The position numbers were made by a program, and so were the translations under genes. Source: Acidimicrobiales bacterium (GTDB taxonomy: Bacteria > Actinomycetota > Acidimicrobiia > Acidimicrobiales > Aldehydirespiratoraceae). From it: a stretch of DNA of 64,000 bases. Of this stretch, positions 35,509 to 43,564 are shown one piece after another; position 1 is the stretch's first letter, and each line of letters opens with the position of its first letter. The DNA lies in contig JAQWMR010000013.1 of the NCBI GenBank assembly GCA_029246685.1, forward strand, positions 128,181 to 192,180. Reading direction: 5' to 3'. The notes beneath the pieces were generated by a model that was not told the DNA's origin, did no database searches, and worked only from the letters and a program-made list of their open reading frames with translations.

Positions 35509-35580
35509 CGCTCAATCGAGGGCGCTCGACACCGGCGGGATCAGTGTGAGACGGGGACGCGCGCTGTAGGAAGAGAGGGC

Positions 35581-37278
35581 GTGAAGAAGTACCTCGCCGC
35601 CGTGGTCGGTGGACATGACCTTCGATTGCTCGCGGCGTCTGTAGCCACGGGCGTGGTTGTCGCGGTCGTGGTGGCGATGTTCGAGGCCCTCACGCAGCCG
35701 GTTCTGTTCGAGTGGCTACTCGAACAGAACCTCGCCGTGCTCATGGGCGCGCCCGTCGTCGGCATCTTGGTGGCCCAGATCATTCTTCGTACGGTGGGTC
35801 GAGGAACCTCGGGGGCGACCTCCGACGAGTACATCCGCGTCTTTCACGACCGCCAGCCCCGGCTCGCCATCCGCGAACTCCCGGTCAAGCTCCTGGCGGG
35901 CGTCTCCACGATCGGTATGGGCGGCGCAGTCGGCCTCGAAGGTCCGTCCATCTACGCCGGGTCGTCGCTCGGCCTCTGGATTCACGAGAAGACCAGCGGA
36001 TTCCTTCGCAGGGACGAAGCGCGCCTGCTTCTGACCGCCGGTGCGGCCGCCGGCGTCGCCGCCGTCTTCAAGGCCCCCGCAACGGGCGTGATCTTCGCGA
36101 TGGAGGCGCCGTACCGCGACGATGTTACGCCGCAGGCGCTGCTGCCGTCGCTGCTCGCCTCCGCGGCGAGCTACGCCACGTTCGTCTCGTTGGTCGGCAC
36201 CGAACCGGTGATCCCCTTCTTCGCCGAGGGCTCCGTACTTCTCGAGGAGGAAGGTGGTGTGTCCGTGCTCGGCGTGGACCTCATCGACCTCGCGGGAGCA
36301 CTGCTCCTCGGCATCGCTGCCGGGCTCGGCGGTCGCGGTTTCGCATTCCTGGTGCGTCGGGCCAAGACGGGCGCCGCCACGACGCCGATCGGTCGACGTC
36401 TCGCTATCGGCGGCCTGGTCATGGCCGCTCTGGCGTGGATCGGCAAGGAAGCGTTCGACGAGCCGCTCACGCTCGGCCCGGGCACCGAGGCGATGGCCTG
36501 GGTTGTCGGAGATCACGGGCTGGGCCTGATCGCGCTCCTCTTCGGGCTACGAATCGCCGCCACGATGGCCACCGTCTACGCGGGTGGAGTCGGCGGAATG
36601 TTCATTCCCCTCGCGGCGCTCGGCGTTGTACTCGGCGAGTTCGTCGGGTCCGCGATCGGCCAGGACGACACTGCGCTCTACCCGATCCTCGGTCTGGCCG
36701 CGTTCCTCGGTGCCGGCTACCGCGCGCCGATCGCCGCCGTGATGTTCGTCGCAGAGTCAACGGGTGGGGTGGGTGCATTCGTGGTACCCGCGCTTGTCGC
36801 CGCGGCCGTCAGCCAGGTCGTCGCGGGTCCGTTGTCCGTCGCCGACTACCAGCGAACCAAGCGACTCGGCCATCTCGAACGACGCTTTGAGTTGCCGCTG
36901 ACGTCCATTCTCGCGACCGATGTGTTCACCGTCCCCAGCGTCGCGACGGTGTCCGAGTTCGTCTACGTGCACGTGCTCGGTCGCCGCGAGCGGATCGTGC
37001 CGGTGGTGGACGGCGGACAGTTCGTGGGCATGGCGCGCCTCGAGGACATCTCGGAGCTCGAACGTGAGGACTGGGAGAACACGGCGATCGGCGACTGCAT
37101 GGCGTCCGACCTTCCGACGGCACGGCCGTCGTGGACGCTTCGCGACGCGGTCGCGGCAATGGATGCTGCCCACATGGACCTACTTGCCGTCACCGACGCG
37201 GACGGCAACTTCATCGGCGTGGTCACCGAGGACGAGATTCTCAAGCTCGACGAGATCCTCGACGAGACCGGAGGCTGA
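35581..37278 (+). CDS. ClC-family chloride channel/transporter with CBS pair
   Basis: Multi-pass ClC protein, 565 residues, with about 10-12 hydrophobic segments in residues 15-430 and two CBS domains in 443-560. The gating glutamate is E120 in GLEGPS. The residue matching the internal proton glutamate of H+/Cl- exchangers is Ala176 (AMEAPY), which favours a channel. The CBS pair probably senses nucleotides. The GTG start has GGAAGAGAGG nearby. Its TGA abuts the stop of the convergent small gene. Confidence 0.92.
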   Translation: MKKYLAAVVGGHDLRLLAASVATGVVVAVVVAMFEALTQPVLFEWLLEQNLAVLMGAPVVGILVAQIILRTVGRGTSGATSDEYIRVFHDRQPRLAIRELPVKLLAGVSTIGMGGAVGLEGPSIYAGSSLGLWIHEKTSGFLRRDEARLLLTAGAAAGVAAVFKAPATGVIFAMEAPYRDDVTPQALLPSLLASAASYATFVSLVGTEPVIPFFAEGSVLLEEEGGVSVLGVDLIDLAGALLLGIAAGLGGRGFAFLVRRAKTGAATTPIGRRLAIGGLVMAALAWIGKEAFDEPLTLGPGTEAMAWVVGDHGLGLIALLFGLRIAATMATVYAGGVGGMFIPLAALGVVLGEFVGSAIGQDDTALYPILGLAAFLGAGYRAPIAAVMFVAESTGGVGAFVVPALVAAAVSQVVAGPLSVADYQRTKRLGHLERRFELPLTSILATDVFTVPSVATVSEFVYVHVLGRRERIVPVVDGGQFVGMARLEDISELEREDWENTAIGDCMASDLPTARPSWTLRDAVAAMDAAHMDLLAVTDADGNFIGVVTEDEILKLDEILDETGG

Positions 37279-37467
37279 TCAGTCGCCGGCGTTCTCGGCG
37301 CTGTCGGCAGCGTCGTCGAACTCGTCGGCCCAGGCCGCGTGCTCCGGCTTCGGTTCCGTGTCATCGTCGTCACCGGAGAAGCTGTCGAGCAGGGACGCAA
37401 AATCCCCATCATGTGAGCGCTTCAGCTCACGGGCTTCCTCATAACGTCGGTGTCGCCCCTTTTTCAC
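37279..37467 (-). CDS. Small acidic-tailed conserved protein
   Basis: 62 residues. A basic head MKKGRHRRYEEARELKRS precedes a strongly acidic tail (GDDDDTEPKPE, FDDAADSAE). The head recalls small actinobacterial proteins such as DUF3073, but the match is weak. The GTG has GGAG 8 nt upstream. Function unknown. Confidence 0.65.
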   Translation of the reverse strand: MKKGRHRRYEEARELKRSHDGDFASLLDSFSGDDDDTEPKPEHAAWADEFDDAADSAENAGD

Positions 37468-37502
37468 CTGATGAGCTCCCGTTCGACTACGTCAAGACAT
37501 CG

Positions 37503-37508
37503 ATTGTA
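37503..37508 (-). promoter_or_regulatory. -10 box for small gene at 37467
   Basis: TACAAT on the minus strand (5 of 6 to consensus), giving a leader of roughly 30 nt that contains the GGAG ribosome site. No convincing -35 is seen. Confidence 0.4.
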
Positions 37509-37533
37509 GCCAGGAACGGGCCGTCCGCCCACG

Positions 37534-38694
37534 TCAGGTGACAGCGCGTCCGGAGCGTTCTTCCAGGACAACGGCGCCGTCTTCGAATGCCAGCGCCGCA
37601 TCGCCCGCGACGAGTCGTCGAATCGGGCCGCCGGCGAGCTCAGCGCGCCATCCGGTGGCCAGCCGGGCGTCGTCGTCGCCCCGGACGAGTGCCTCGACGT
37701 CGGCTCGGGTGGCCAGCAGGGCCGGATCCAGGGCGCGGTCGCGAGCCAGCTGGTTCACCCACGCGGCGACGAGAGCGACCGCCGGACGGAGATCGCGCGT
37801 GTCTGCCGGGCGTCGGGCCGGGCGGGGTGGGCGCCAGTCTGACGCGATGCCCTCGCCGACGGCCTCGAGGATCATCGGCCCGAGAGAACCTCGAGCCAGA
37901 CCCTTGTCCACTCCCCGAACCTTGGCGAGCTCCTCGGTCGTGGTCGGCGCGGCCTGAGCGACCCCGACAACGGCGATGTCGCTCAGCACGAAACGCACCG
38001 GTTGGTCGATCTCCGCCGCTCGGCGTTCTCGCCAGCCAGCCACGGCACGGACGATGGTGAGCGCCTTGCCCTTCAGGTGGCGCGCCTCTTTGATCTTGCG
38101 CCACGCCTCATCCGGATCGCGCGGGCCGCGCCACTTGGTGCGCATGATCTCGCACTCTGCATCCGCCCATCCGACCCGGCCGCGCTCCTCGAGCTGTGCG
38201 TGGAGTCGGTCGTGGATCTCCAGGAGACGGTCGACGTCCGACGCCGCGTAGTACAGCTGCGCCTTCCCGAGCGGACGCTCCAGCCAGTCCGTCAGCCGGC
38301 TGGACTTCGTCAGCGACAGGTTCAGCTCCCGCTCGTGCAAGGAGGCAAGCGACGGCGTGGACATGCCCAGGAACCCAGCAGCGATCTGCGTGTCGAAGAG
38401 ACGCTTTGGGACGGCGCCGCAGGCGAGTTCCAGGACCTCGAGATCCTGCGAGGCCGCGTGCAGGACTGCCAGCGCGTCGGAGTCCATCACCGGTCGCAGC
38501 GGGCTGAGGTCGACAGAGAGCGGATCGATCAGGACGAGGTCGTCGGGCCAGGCGATCTGGACGAGCGCAACCTTGGGCCAGTACGTGCGCTCGCGGTGGA
38601 ACTCGGTGTCAAGGGCATAGCGCGGCTCGGCGAGCAGCGCGTCGATGACGGGCGGGAGATCCTCGTCGCGGTCGATGATGCGATAGTCGGGCAC
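37534..38694 (-). CDS. rnd: Ribonuclease D
   Basis: 3'-5' exoribonuclease for tRNA and stable RNA processing; 386 residues. The DEDDy active site is complete: D29 and E31 (LDTEF), D84 (ASQDLEVL), Y149 and D153 (YYAASDVDRL). HRDC-type helical domains follow from about residue 215. The GTG start lies 6 nt after the rhodanese stop, so the two genes are one unit. Confidence 0.94.
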   Translation of the reverse strand: MPDYRIIDRDEDLPPVIDALLAEPRYALDTEFHRERTYWPKVALVQIAWPDDLVLIDPLSVDLSPLRPVMDSDALAVLHAASQDLEVLELACGAVPKRLFDTQIAAGFLGMSTPSLASLHERELNLSLTKSSRLTDWLERPLGKAQLYYAASDVDRLLEIHDRLHAQLEERGRVGWADAECEIMRTKWRGPRDPDEAWRKIKEARHLKGKALTIVRAVAGWRERRAAEIDQPVRFVLSDIAVVGVAQAAPTTTEELAKVRGVDKGLARGSLGPMILEAVGEGIASDWRPPRPARRPADTRDLRPAVALVAAWVNQLARDRALDPALLATRADVEALVRGDDDARLATGWRAELAGGPIRRLVAGDAALAFEDGAVVLEERSGRAVT

Positions 38695-38700
38695 CCGCGC

Positions 38701-39015
38701 TCAGCCGCCGCTCTTGGCGGGCTTGTTGGCGTCGAGCCAGGCGCCCATTCCGCCTACGACGTTGACGGCATCGATGTCGTGCCCGCGCAGGAATTCGACG
38801 GCTCGGGCACTCCGGCCGCCCTTGGCGCAGATGACGTAGGCCGGGCCGTCGGCCGGGAACGCCGCGACCTCGCCGGGCACGGTGCTCAACGGCACCAGCG
38901 TGGCCCCGTCGATGTGGGCTGTCTCCCACTCGTCGGTCTCTCGCACATCGAAGACGGTCGCGCCCCCGGCGAGGTGGCGCTCGAGCTCGTCGACGTCAAT
39001 CTCCGGAATACCCAT
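38701..39015 (-). CDS. Rhodanese-domain sulfurtransferase
   Basis: Single rhodanese domain, 104 residues. The active-site loop CAKGGRS has the persulfide cysteine at position 63. The start region IDVDELERHLAGGATVFDVR is typical. It is likely a cytoplasmic sulfur carrier, perhaps serving molybdopterin synthesis given mobA just upstream. ATG 39015 is preferred because a TACCAT box lies 6 nt before it. Confidence 0.92.
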   Translation of the reverse strand: MGIPEIDVDELERHLAGGATVFDVRETDEWETAHIDGATLVPLSTVPGEVAAFPADGPAYVICAKGGRSARAVEFLRGHDIDAVNVVGGMGAWLDANKPAKSGG

Positions 39016-39021
39016 CCGGCG

Positions 39022-39027
39022 ATGGTA
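39022..39027 (-). promoter_or_regulatory. -10 box of leaderless rhodanese-rnd promoter
   Basis: TACCAT on the minus strand, 6 nt before the ATG at 39015. Confidence 0.5.
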
Positions 39028-39050
39028 GCCACCTCGCCGCGCGGGTTGAT

Positions 39051-39611
39051 TCACCGGGTGGGCGGAAGGTCCTCGGGTCGGTCGGCGTCGTGGAACCAAC
39101 ACGGGTCGCCGTCGAGCAGCTGTGCGACCCGCAGACCGGCGACGGCGTGACGCGGTGAGCGCACTCCTTCGGCGAACTGGGCTTCGAGCGTGCCGAGACT
39201 GGAGCGCCGCCACGCAGCGTGCAGCCACTCTGCCTGCCCGGCTACGACCGGGACGGCAACGTCCGCGTCACCGAGCGCACCGACCACGGAGCGCACCGCG
39301 ATGCTCGACGCCTCGGTCAGATCGCAGGACAACACTGCAACGATCTCGGCGTCGATGGAGCGAAGCGCGGTGATGATTCCCCCGAGTGGGCCCTCCCCGG
39401 GCCACTGATCGGGGACGTAGGCGAGCCCGAGTGCCTCGATTCCGCTCTGGTCGCCGCCGACCACGAGAACAGGTTGCGCATCGGCCGAGGACAACGCCGC
39501 GACCGCCCGCCGAACGAGCGCCTCGCCGTCCACCTCGATGAGGGCCTTGTCCACCCCCATGCGTCGTGATGCGCCGCCCGCGAGGACGGCGCCGCCCAGT
39601 CCGGTGGTCAC
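39051..39611 (-). CDS. mobA: Molybdenum cofactor guanylyltransferase MobA
   Basis: Attaches GMP to molybdopterin. The nucleotidyltransferase signature LAGGASRRMGVDKAL is near the N-terminus, and EGPLGGI and AVLSCDLTEAS follow. About 186 residues, normal size. The GTG at 39611 overlaps the DUF3151 stop by 4 nt (GTGA) and is preferred; an in-frame GTG at 39626 would add five residues. Confidence 0.92.
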   Translation of the reverse strand: MTTGLGGAVLAGGASRRMGVDKALIEVDGEALVRRAVAALSSADAQPVLVVGGDQSGIEALGLAYVPDQWPGEGPLGGIITALRSIDAEIVAVLSCDLTEASSIAVRSVVGALGDADVAVPVVAGQAEWLHAAWRRSSLGTLEAQFAEGVRSPRHAVAGLRVAQLLDGDPCWFHDADRPEDLPPTR

Positions 39612-40033
39612 GCGCTCGACGGCCACTCAGGATCGAGCTGGCGCAGGAAGAGCGCGCACCGCTCGTCCTCGTCGGTTTCGCCGATCGCAGCCGCGGTGGC
39701 TTGGAGACCTCCGAGGGCGCGCAGGAACCCCTGATTGGTCTCGTTACGCCAACGGACGAAGCCGCTTCCCCGCCAGCCGCTGGCGCGGAGGCGGTCGAGG
39801 CCGCGGTGATAGCCCGTGCGGTAGGCGGCGTAGGCGAGCGCCGGCTGGTCGACCGCGTCGCCGAGAGAGGCCCACGCAGCCAGAAAGGTCGGCCACTGTG
39901 CGCACACCGCGCCGATCGCCGGGATCGGGTCGTCGGCATCGAGCGCCGCGGCGAGTGCCGCCTCAGCGTCGGCCGGCTCGGGCGGGAGCACTGTGTCGGG
40001 TGGTCCGGATCGGTACAGATTGACGTCGGTCAT
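39608..40033 (-). CDS. DUF3151 family protein
   Basis: 141-residue actinobacterial protein of unknown function. The family blocks are clear: YAAYRTGYHRGLDRLRASGW, NETNQGFLRAL and IGETDEDERCALFLRQLDP. It is helical, soluble and possibly TPR-like. Leaderless start: TAGGAT 6 nt before the ATG. It is translationally coupled to mobA. Confidence 0.92.
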   Translation of the reverse strand: MTDVNLYRSGPPDTVLPPEPADAEAALAAALDADDPIPAIGAVCAQWPTFLAAWASLGDAVDQPALAYAAYRTGYHRGLDRLRASGWRGSGFVRWRNETNQGFLRALGGLQATAAAIGETDEDERCALFLRQLDPEWPSSA

Positions 40034-40039
40034 GGCCCG

Positions 40040-40045
40040 ATCCTA
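40040..40045 (-). promoter_or_regulatory. -10 box of leaderless DUF3151-mobA promoter
   Basis: TAGGAT on the minus strand, 6 nt before the ATG at 40033; 33 bp from the divergent box at 40079. Confidence 0.5.
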
Positions 40046-40078
40046 CCGACGCGCCCCGGCGAGCTGATCGTCTGGACC

Positions 40079-40084
40079 TAGCAT
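40079..40084 (+). promoter_or_regulatory. -10 box overlapping an apparent ATG
   Basis: TAGCAT followed by 7 nt and the GTG at 40092. The in-frame ATG at 40083 lies inside this box, so if the box is real the GTG is the start. Confidence 0.45.
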
Positions 40085-40091
40085 GATCGCC

Positions 40092-40424
40092 GTGCTGATC
40101 GTCGCGCTCCCCGACTGGCTGGACCCAGACCTTCTCCAGTGGATCATCCTCGTTGTGATCGCGGTACTGCTGTATCTCTTGTACGTGGTCATGCGCTTCG
40201 TCCAGCGCGCGGTCCTCAAAGGCGCGCTTTTCGTACTGCTTGCCGGCGTCGGCCTGTCCCTGTGGGTGCAACGCACCGACCTCGAGAACTGCGCTCGGAC
40301 GTGCGAATGCTCGCTCTACGGCCAGGACGTCGAGGTGCCGTGGGAGCAGCTGCCAGAGGATGTGCGGGTTCGTCTTGGCGACGGCGACGTCGGGTGTCGC
40401 TCCTCGCTCGAAGTCGACGCCTGA
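40092..40424 (+). CDS. Small two-segment membrane protein with Cys-rich tail
   Basis: 110 residues. Two adjacent hydrophobic segments (WIILVVIAVLLYLLYVVM and LKGALFVLLAGVGLSLWV) are followed by an outward or cytoplasmic tail with Cys in CARTCECSLYG and GCRS. The tail has acidic patches (VPWEQLPEDVRVRL). No family recognised. The alternative start is ATG 40083. It ends next to the convergent pyk stop. Confidence 0.7.
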   Translation: MLIVALPDWLDPDLLQWIILVVIAVLLYLLYVVMRFVQRAVLKGALFVLLAGVGLSLWVQRTDLENCARTCECSLYGQDVEVPWEQLPEDVRVRLGDGDVGCRSSLEVDA

Positions 40425-41855
40425 CTACGGGACGCGTTCGATCCGCAGCACGTTCGTCGAGCGGCTTCGGCTGTCGGAGCCGGCGAGGACCGCGACGGAC
40501 TCTCCGGAGCGCACATGGCCCTCGGCCTTCGCGTGGCGAACGGCCTCCTTCACCATGTCTTCGTTGCTGTCGCGAGCGGCGATGAGCATCGGTGTGGTGC
40601 CCCAGCTGAGCGTGAGCTGCTGCACCGTCGCCTCGTTCACCGAGAAGCCGAGAATCTGGGCTTCAGGCCGGAACCGGGCAATCGAACGGACCGTGAAACC
40701 CGAGCCCGAGATGCACAGCACGCTCTCGATGCCGAGTTCCTGCGTGGCTCGCCAGGTCGCCATGGTCATCGCGTCGGTCACCGAGGCCGAGCCGGAATCT
40801 TCGTCGGTCATCCGAAGCTCCGCGAGCCGTTCTGCCCACGCCTCGTAGTCCATCTCCTCGTCGGCGCGGCGGGCTATGCGGCTCATGGTCCGAACGACGT
40901 TGACGGGATCCGCACCGATGGCGGTCTCGCCGGACAGCATCACCGCGGAGGATCCGTCGAAGACCGCGTTGGCCACGTCGGATGCCTCGGCGCGGGTGGG
41001 CGCCGGGCTCGTGATCATCGACTCGAGCATCTGCGTAGCGGTGATCACCGGGCGGCCACCGGCGATACAGTCGCGAATGATCTGCTTCTGCAGGTGCGGG
41101 AGATCCTCGAGGCTGCACTCGTTTCCGAGGTCGCCGCGAGCAACCATGATCGCGCCAGCGGCCTCGATGATTCCCGGCAGATTGTCGACCGCAGCGCGCG
41201 TCTCGACCTTGGCGATCAGCAACGGACCTCGCGGGTGAGGCTCGGTGCCGACTCTGCGGATGTCGTGAGCGGATCGCACGAAACTCACCGCGATCATGTC
41301 GACTCCGGCATCCACGAAGGCGTCGAGCGCGATGAAGTCCTCGTCCGTCGGCGTGGCCATCTGAAGTCGGTCAGACGGCACGTGGATTCCGGGGCGGCCC
41401 CGAAGTCGTCCGCCGTGGACGACCGATGCGAGCAGCTTGTCAGGCGACTTGTCGCTGACCTCGAGAATGGCTCCACCGTCGCCGACCGTCAGCCGGTCAC
41501 CGACCTGAACGTCCGTGAGGAGGCCCTCGTAGTCGACCTCGATGACGGCGGCCGAGGACTCGTCGGTACCCGTGCGCAACTCGACGGTGTGGCCGGTCGG
41601 CACATCGACCCCGGAGTCGCCGAACGAGGCCGCTCGTACCTTCGGGCCAGGAAGATCGACAAGAATCCCGACTCGGCGGCCGAGATCGGCGGCGACCGAG
41701 CGGATCCGGTGGAAGCGCTCCAGCCCCTCGTCGATCGTGCCGTGGGCAAGACCGATGCGGGCGACGTCCATGCCCGCTTCGATCATGCGCCGAAGCGTTG
41801 CTTCGCTTTCTGACGCCGGACCGATGGTCGCGACGATCTTCGTACGTCGATGCAT
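40425..41855 (-). CDS. pyk: Pyruvate kinase, K+-independent type
   Basis: Last step of glycolysis; 476 residues. Catalytic residues are present: K216 and E218 (IAKVET), D242 (ARGDLG) and T273 (TATQMLES). The K+ site is changed. RLNFSHG reads RIGLAHG (Gly35 and Ala37 replace Asn and Ser) and DTKGPEIR reads DLPGPKVR, giving Lys72 where K+-dependent enzymes have Glu117. Lys at this position marks K+-independent enzymes. Leaderless ATG with TAGATT 6 nt upstream. Confidence 0.93.
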   Translation of the reverse strand: MHRRTKIVATIGPASESEATLRRMIEAGMDVARIGLAHGTIDEGLERFHRIRSVAADLGRRVGILVDLPGPKVRAASFGDSGVDVPTGHTVELRTGTDESSAAVIEVDYEGLLTDVQVGDRLTVGDGGAILEVSDKSPDKLLASVVHGGRLRGRPGIHVPSDRLQMATPTDEDFIALDAFVDAGVDMIAVSFVRSAHDIRRVGTEPHPRGPLLIAKVETRAAVDNLPGIIEAAGAIMVARGDLGNECSLEDLPHLQKQIIRDCIAGGRPVITATQMLESMITSPAPTRAEASDVANAVFDGSSAVMLSGETAIGADPVNVVRTMSRIARRADEEMDYEAWAERLAELRMTDEDSGSASVTDAMTMATWRATQELGIESVLCISGSGFTVRSIARFRPEAQILGFSVNEATVQQLTLSWGTTPMLIAARDSNEDMVKEAVRHAKAEGHVRSGESVAVLAGSDSRSRSTNVLRIERVP

Positions 41856-41861
41856 CTCGTG

Positions 41862-41867
41862 AATCTA
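41862..41867 (-). promoter_or_regulatory. -10 box of leaderless pyk promoter
   Basis: TAGATT on the minus strand, 6 nt before the ATG at 41855. Confidence 0.55.
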
Positions 41868-41905
41868 CCCGCTCGCTCCGCGCGAGCTTTGCCACTTCTC
41901 GCAGC

Positions 41906-42688
41906 TCAGTTCAACCGAGCTCGAAGGCGAGCAGAGCGATCGCGGATCCGGTCGCGAGAAGAATCCTCCACGAGTTCCGCTTCCACCTGATCGAGCAGCG
42001 TCGCGGCATCGCCGTATCGCCCTCGCAGCTCACACAGGTCGGCGAGCGCTCGCAGGTCCGACGGATCAGCCGGAAGCCGGACGCGGATGTCGAGGAGCCA
42101 ATCGAGTTCGCGGGGGTCTCGGCTGCGAAAGGTGACGGTGAGGTTGTTGAGCACCCGGTGGACGATCGACCGTGCCGGGACCGGATCGAGATAGCTCGGA
42201 TGAAAGGCTGCGTCCGGTCCGTGGATCGTGCGGAACCGGGCGACGCAGGCGTCGTTGCTGATCCGTACTCCCGCGTGAAACGGATCGATGAACCCATCCG
42301 GATCTCCGTCCTCGCGAACGAGAAAGTGTCCGGGCATACCGACGCCGACGAGATCGACCCCCACCCGACGGGCTACCTCGACCAGGACCACCGAAAGCGT
42401 GATCGGCATGCCGATCCGGCGTCGGATGACCTCGTCCAGGTAGCTGTTTCGCGGATCGTGGTAGTCCACGCGATCACCGACGAATCCCTCGTCGACGAAC
42501 ATGTGTCGGATGAGCCCATCCACATTCGGATTCGGGCAGCTGCTCGCGATGGCGTCCAGCGCGTCCAGTCCGAGCGCGGCGTTGGTGGTGGAGCCCGGGC
42601 GCGCCTCCGCGAGCAGAAGCAGGGCTTCGTCGAGCGGGACGTCGTCGTCGCTCGACAGGATGTCGGCGAGGCGGTCCGCGGCGGTCAC
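41906..42688 (-). CDS. SirB1-family transglutaminase-like/TPR protein
   Basis: 260 residues. The transglutaminase-like part has YHDPRNSYLDEVIRRRIGMP and GMPGHFLVR, the SirB1 signature; the usual catalytic Cys is not evident, so catalysis is doubtful. The C-terminus is TPR-like (ALADLCELRGRYGDAATLLD). Function unknown in most bacteria. The much longer open frame reaching 44962 is an antisense artefact. The GTG at 42688 has TACGGT 6 nt upstream. Confidence 0.85.
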   Translation of the reverse strand: MTAADRLADILSSDDDVPLDEALLLLAEARPGSTTNAALGLDALDAIASSCPNPNVDGLIRHMFVDEGFVGDRVDYHDPRNSYLDEVIRRRIGMPITLSVVLVEVARRVGVDLVGVGMPGHFLVREDGDPDGFIDPFHAGVRISNDACVARFRTIHGPDAAFHPSYLDPVPARSIVHRVLNNLTVTFRSRDPRELDWLLDIRVRLPADPSDLRALADLCELRGRYGDAATLLDQVEAELVEDSSRDRIRDRSARLRARLN

Positions 42689-42694
42689 GATTCG

Positions 42695-42700
42695 ACCGTA
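42695..42700 (-). promoter_or_regulatory. -10 box of leaderless sirB1-like gene
   Basis: TACGGT on the minus strand, 6 nt before the GTG at 42688. It lies 6 bp from the divergent box at 42707. Confidence 0.5.
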
Positions 42701-42706
42701 GCGAAC

Positions 42707-42712
42707 TACTGT
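42707..42712 (+). promoter_or_regulatory. -10 box of leaderless glycerophosphodiesterase gene
   Basis: TACTGT followed by 6 nt and the GTG at 42719. The -35 region would lie inside the divergent gene. Confidence 0.5.
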
Positions 42713-42718
42713 GAGTCC

Positions 42719-43504
42719 GTGCCGACGATCCACCCGTATCTCGACGTCGGGTCGCCGATTGCCTTCGCCCACCGCGGCGGAGCCGAGGTCCACCCGGAGA
42801 ACACCGAACTGGCCTTCCAACACGCGATCGACCTCGGCTACACCCACCTCGAATCCGACGTCCACGTGACCCGTGACGGTGTCGCCATCGCGTTTCATGA
42901 TGGTGAGCTCGATCGCGTAACCGACCGCCAAGGCACGATCGCCGAACTCGAGTGGGCGCAGGTGAGTGAAGCGCGTGTGGACGGGACCGAGCCGATCATG
43001 ACCCTCGATGACCTGTTCGAGGCGTTCCCCAGCGCGAGGCTGAACCTCGATCCGAAGCACGGCGCGGCCGTCGAGCCGCTCGCGGAGGCGATCCTGCGAC
43101 ACGACGCCGTGAACCGGGTGATGGTCGGAGCGTTCAGCGACCGTCGTATCGCCCAGGTCCGAGATCGGGTCGGCGAGGGCCTGGCTGTCAGCGCTGGTCC
43201 CCGGCAGACGGCCGCACTCATGCTCCGCAGCCGCGGGGTGCCGATGCCCACGCAGTGGTTCCATGCGGTCCAGGTCCCCCGGTCGATGAAGGGCGTCCCG
43301 GTCGTCACCGAACGTTTCGTCGCCCACCTTCACCGGCAAGGTACCCAGGTCCACGTCTGGACAATCAACGAACCAGACGCGATGCACCGCCTCCTTGATC
43401 TCGGCGTCGACGGACTCATGACGGATCGTCCCGCAGTCCTGCGTGACGTGCTGATCGAACGCGGCGTGTGGCGGGGTCCGCCGCCCGAGAGCCCCGCTGG
43501 GTAA
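42719..43504 (+). CDS. Glycerophosphodiester phosphodiesterase
   Basis: Hydrolyses glycerophosphodiesters to glycerol-3-phosphate and an alcohol; TIM-barrel of 261 residues. Catalytic and metal residues are visible: H18-R19 (AHRGG), E27-N28 (PENT), E45 and D47 (ESDVHV) and H60. WTINEPDAMHRLLDLGVDG is the C-terminal signature. No signal peptide, so it is cytoplasmic. The start is GTG 42719, set by the leaderless promoter; the open frame to 41798 is not coding. Confidence 0.93.
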   Translation: MPTIHPYLDVGSPIAFAHRGGAEVHPENTELAFQHAIDLGYTHLESDVHVTRDGVAIAFHDGELDRVTDRQGTIAELEWAQVSEARVDGTEPIMTLDDLFEAFPSARLNLDPKHGAAVEPLAEAILRHDAVNRVMVGAFSDRRIAQVRDRVGEGLAVSAGPRQTAALMLRSRGVPMPTQWFHAVQVPRSMKGVPVVTERFVAHLHRQGTQVHVWTINEPDAMHRLLDLGVDGLMTDRPAVLRDVLIERGVWRGPPPESPAG

Positions 43505-43564
43505 AGTGTCGCTCGGGTCAGTGGGCGATCCTGGGCGCATTCGCGTCGACGAGGTGCCGTACCC

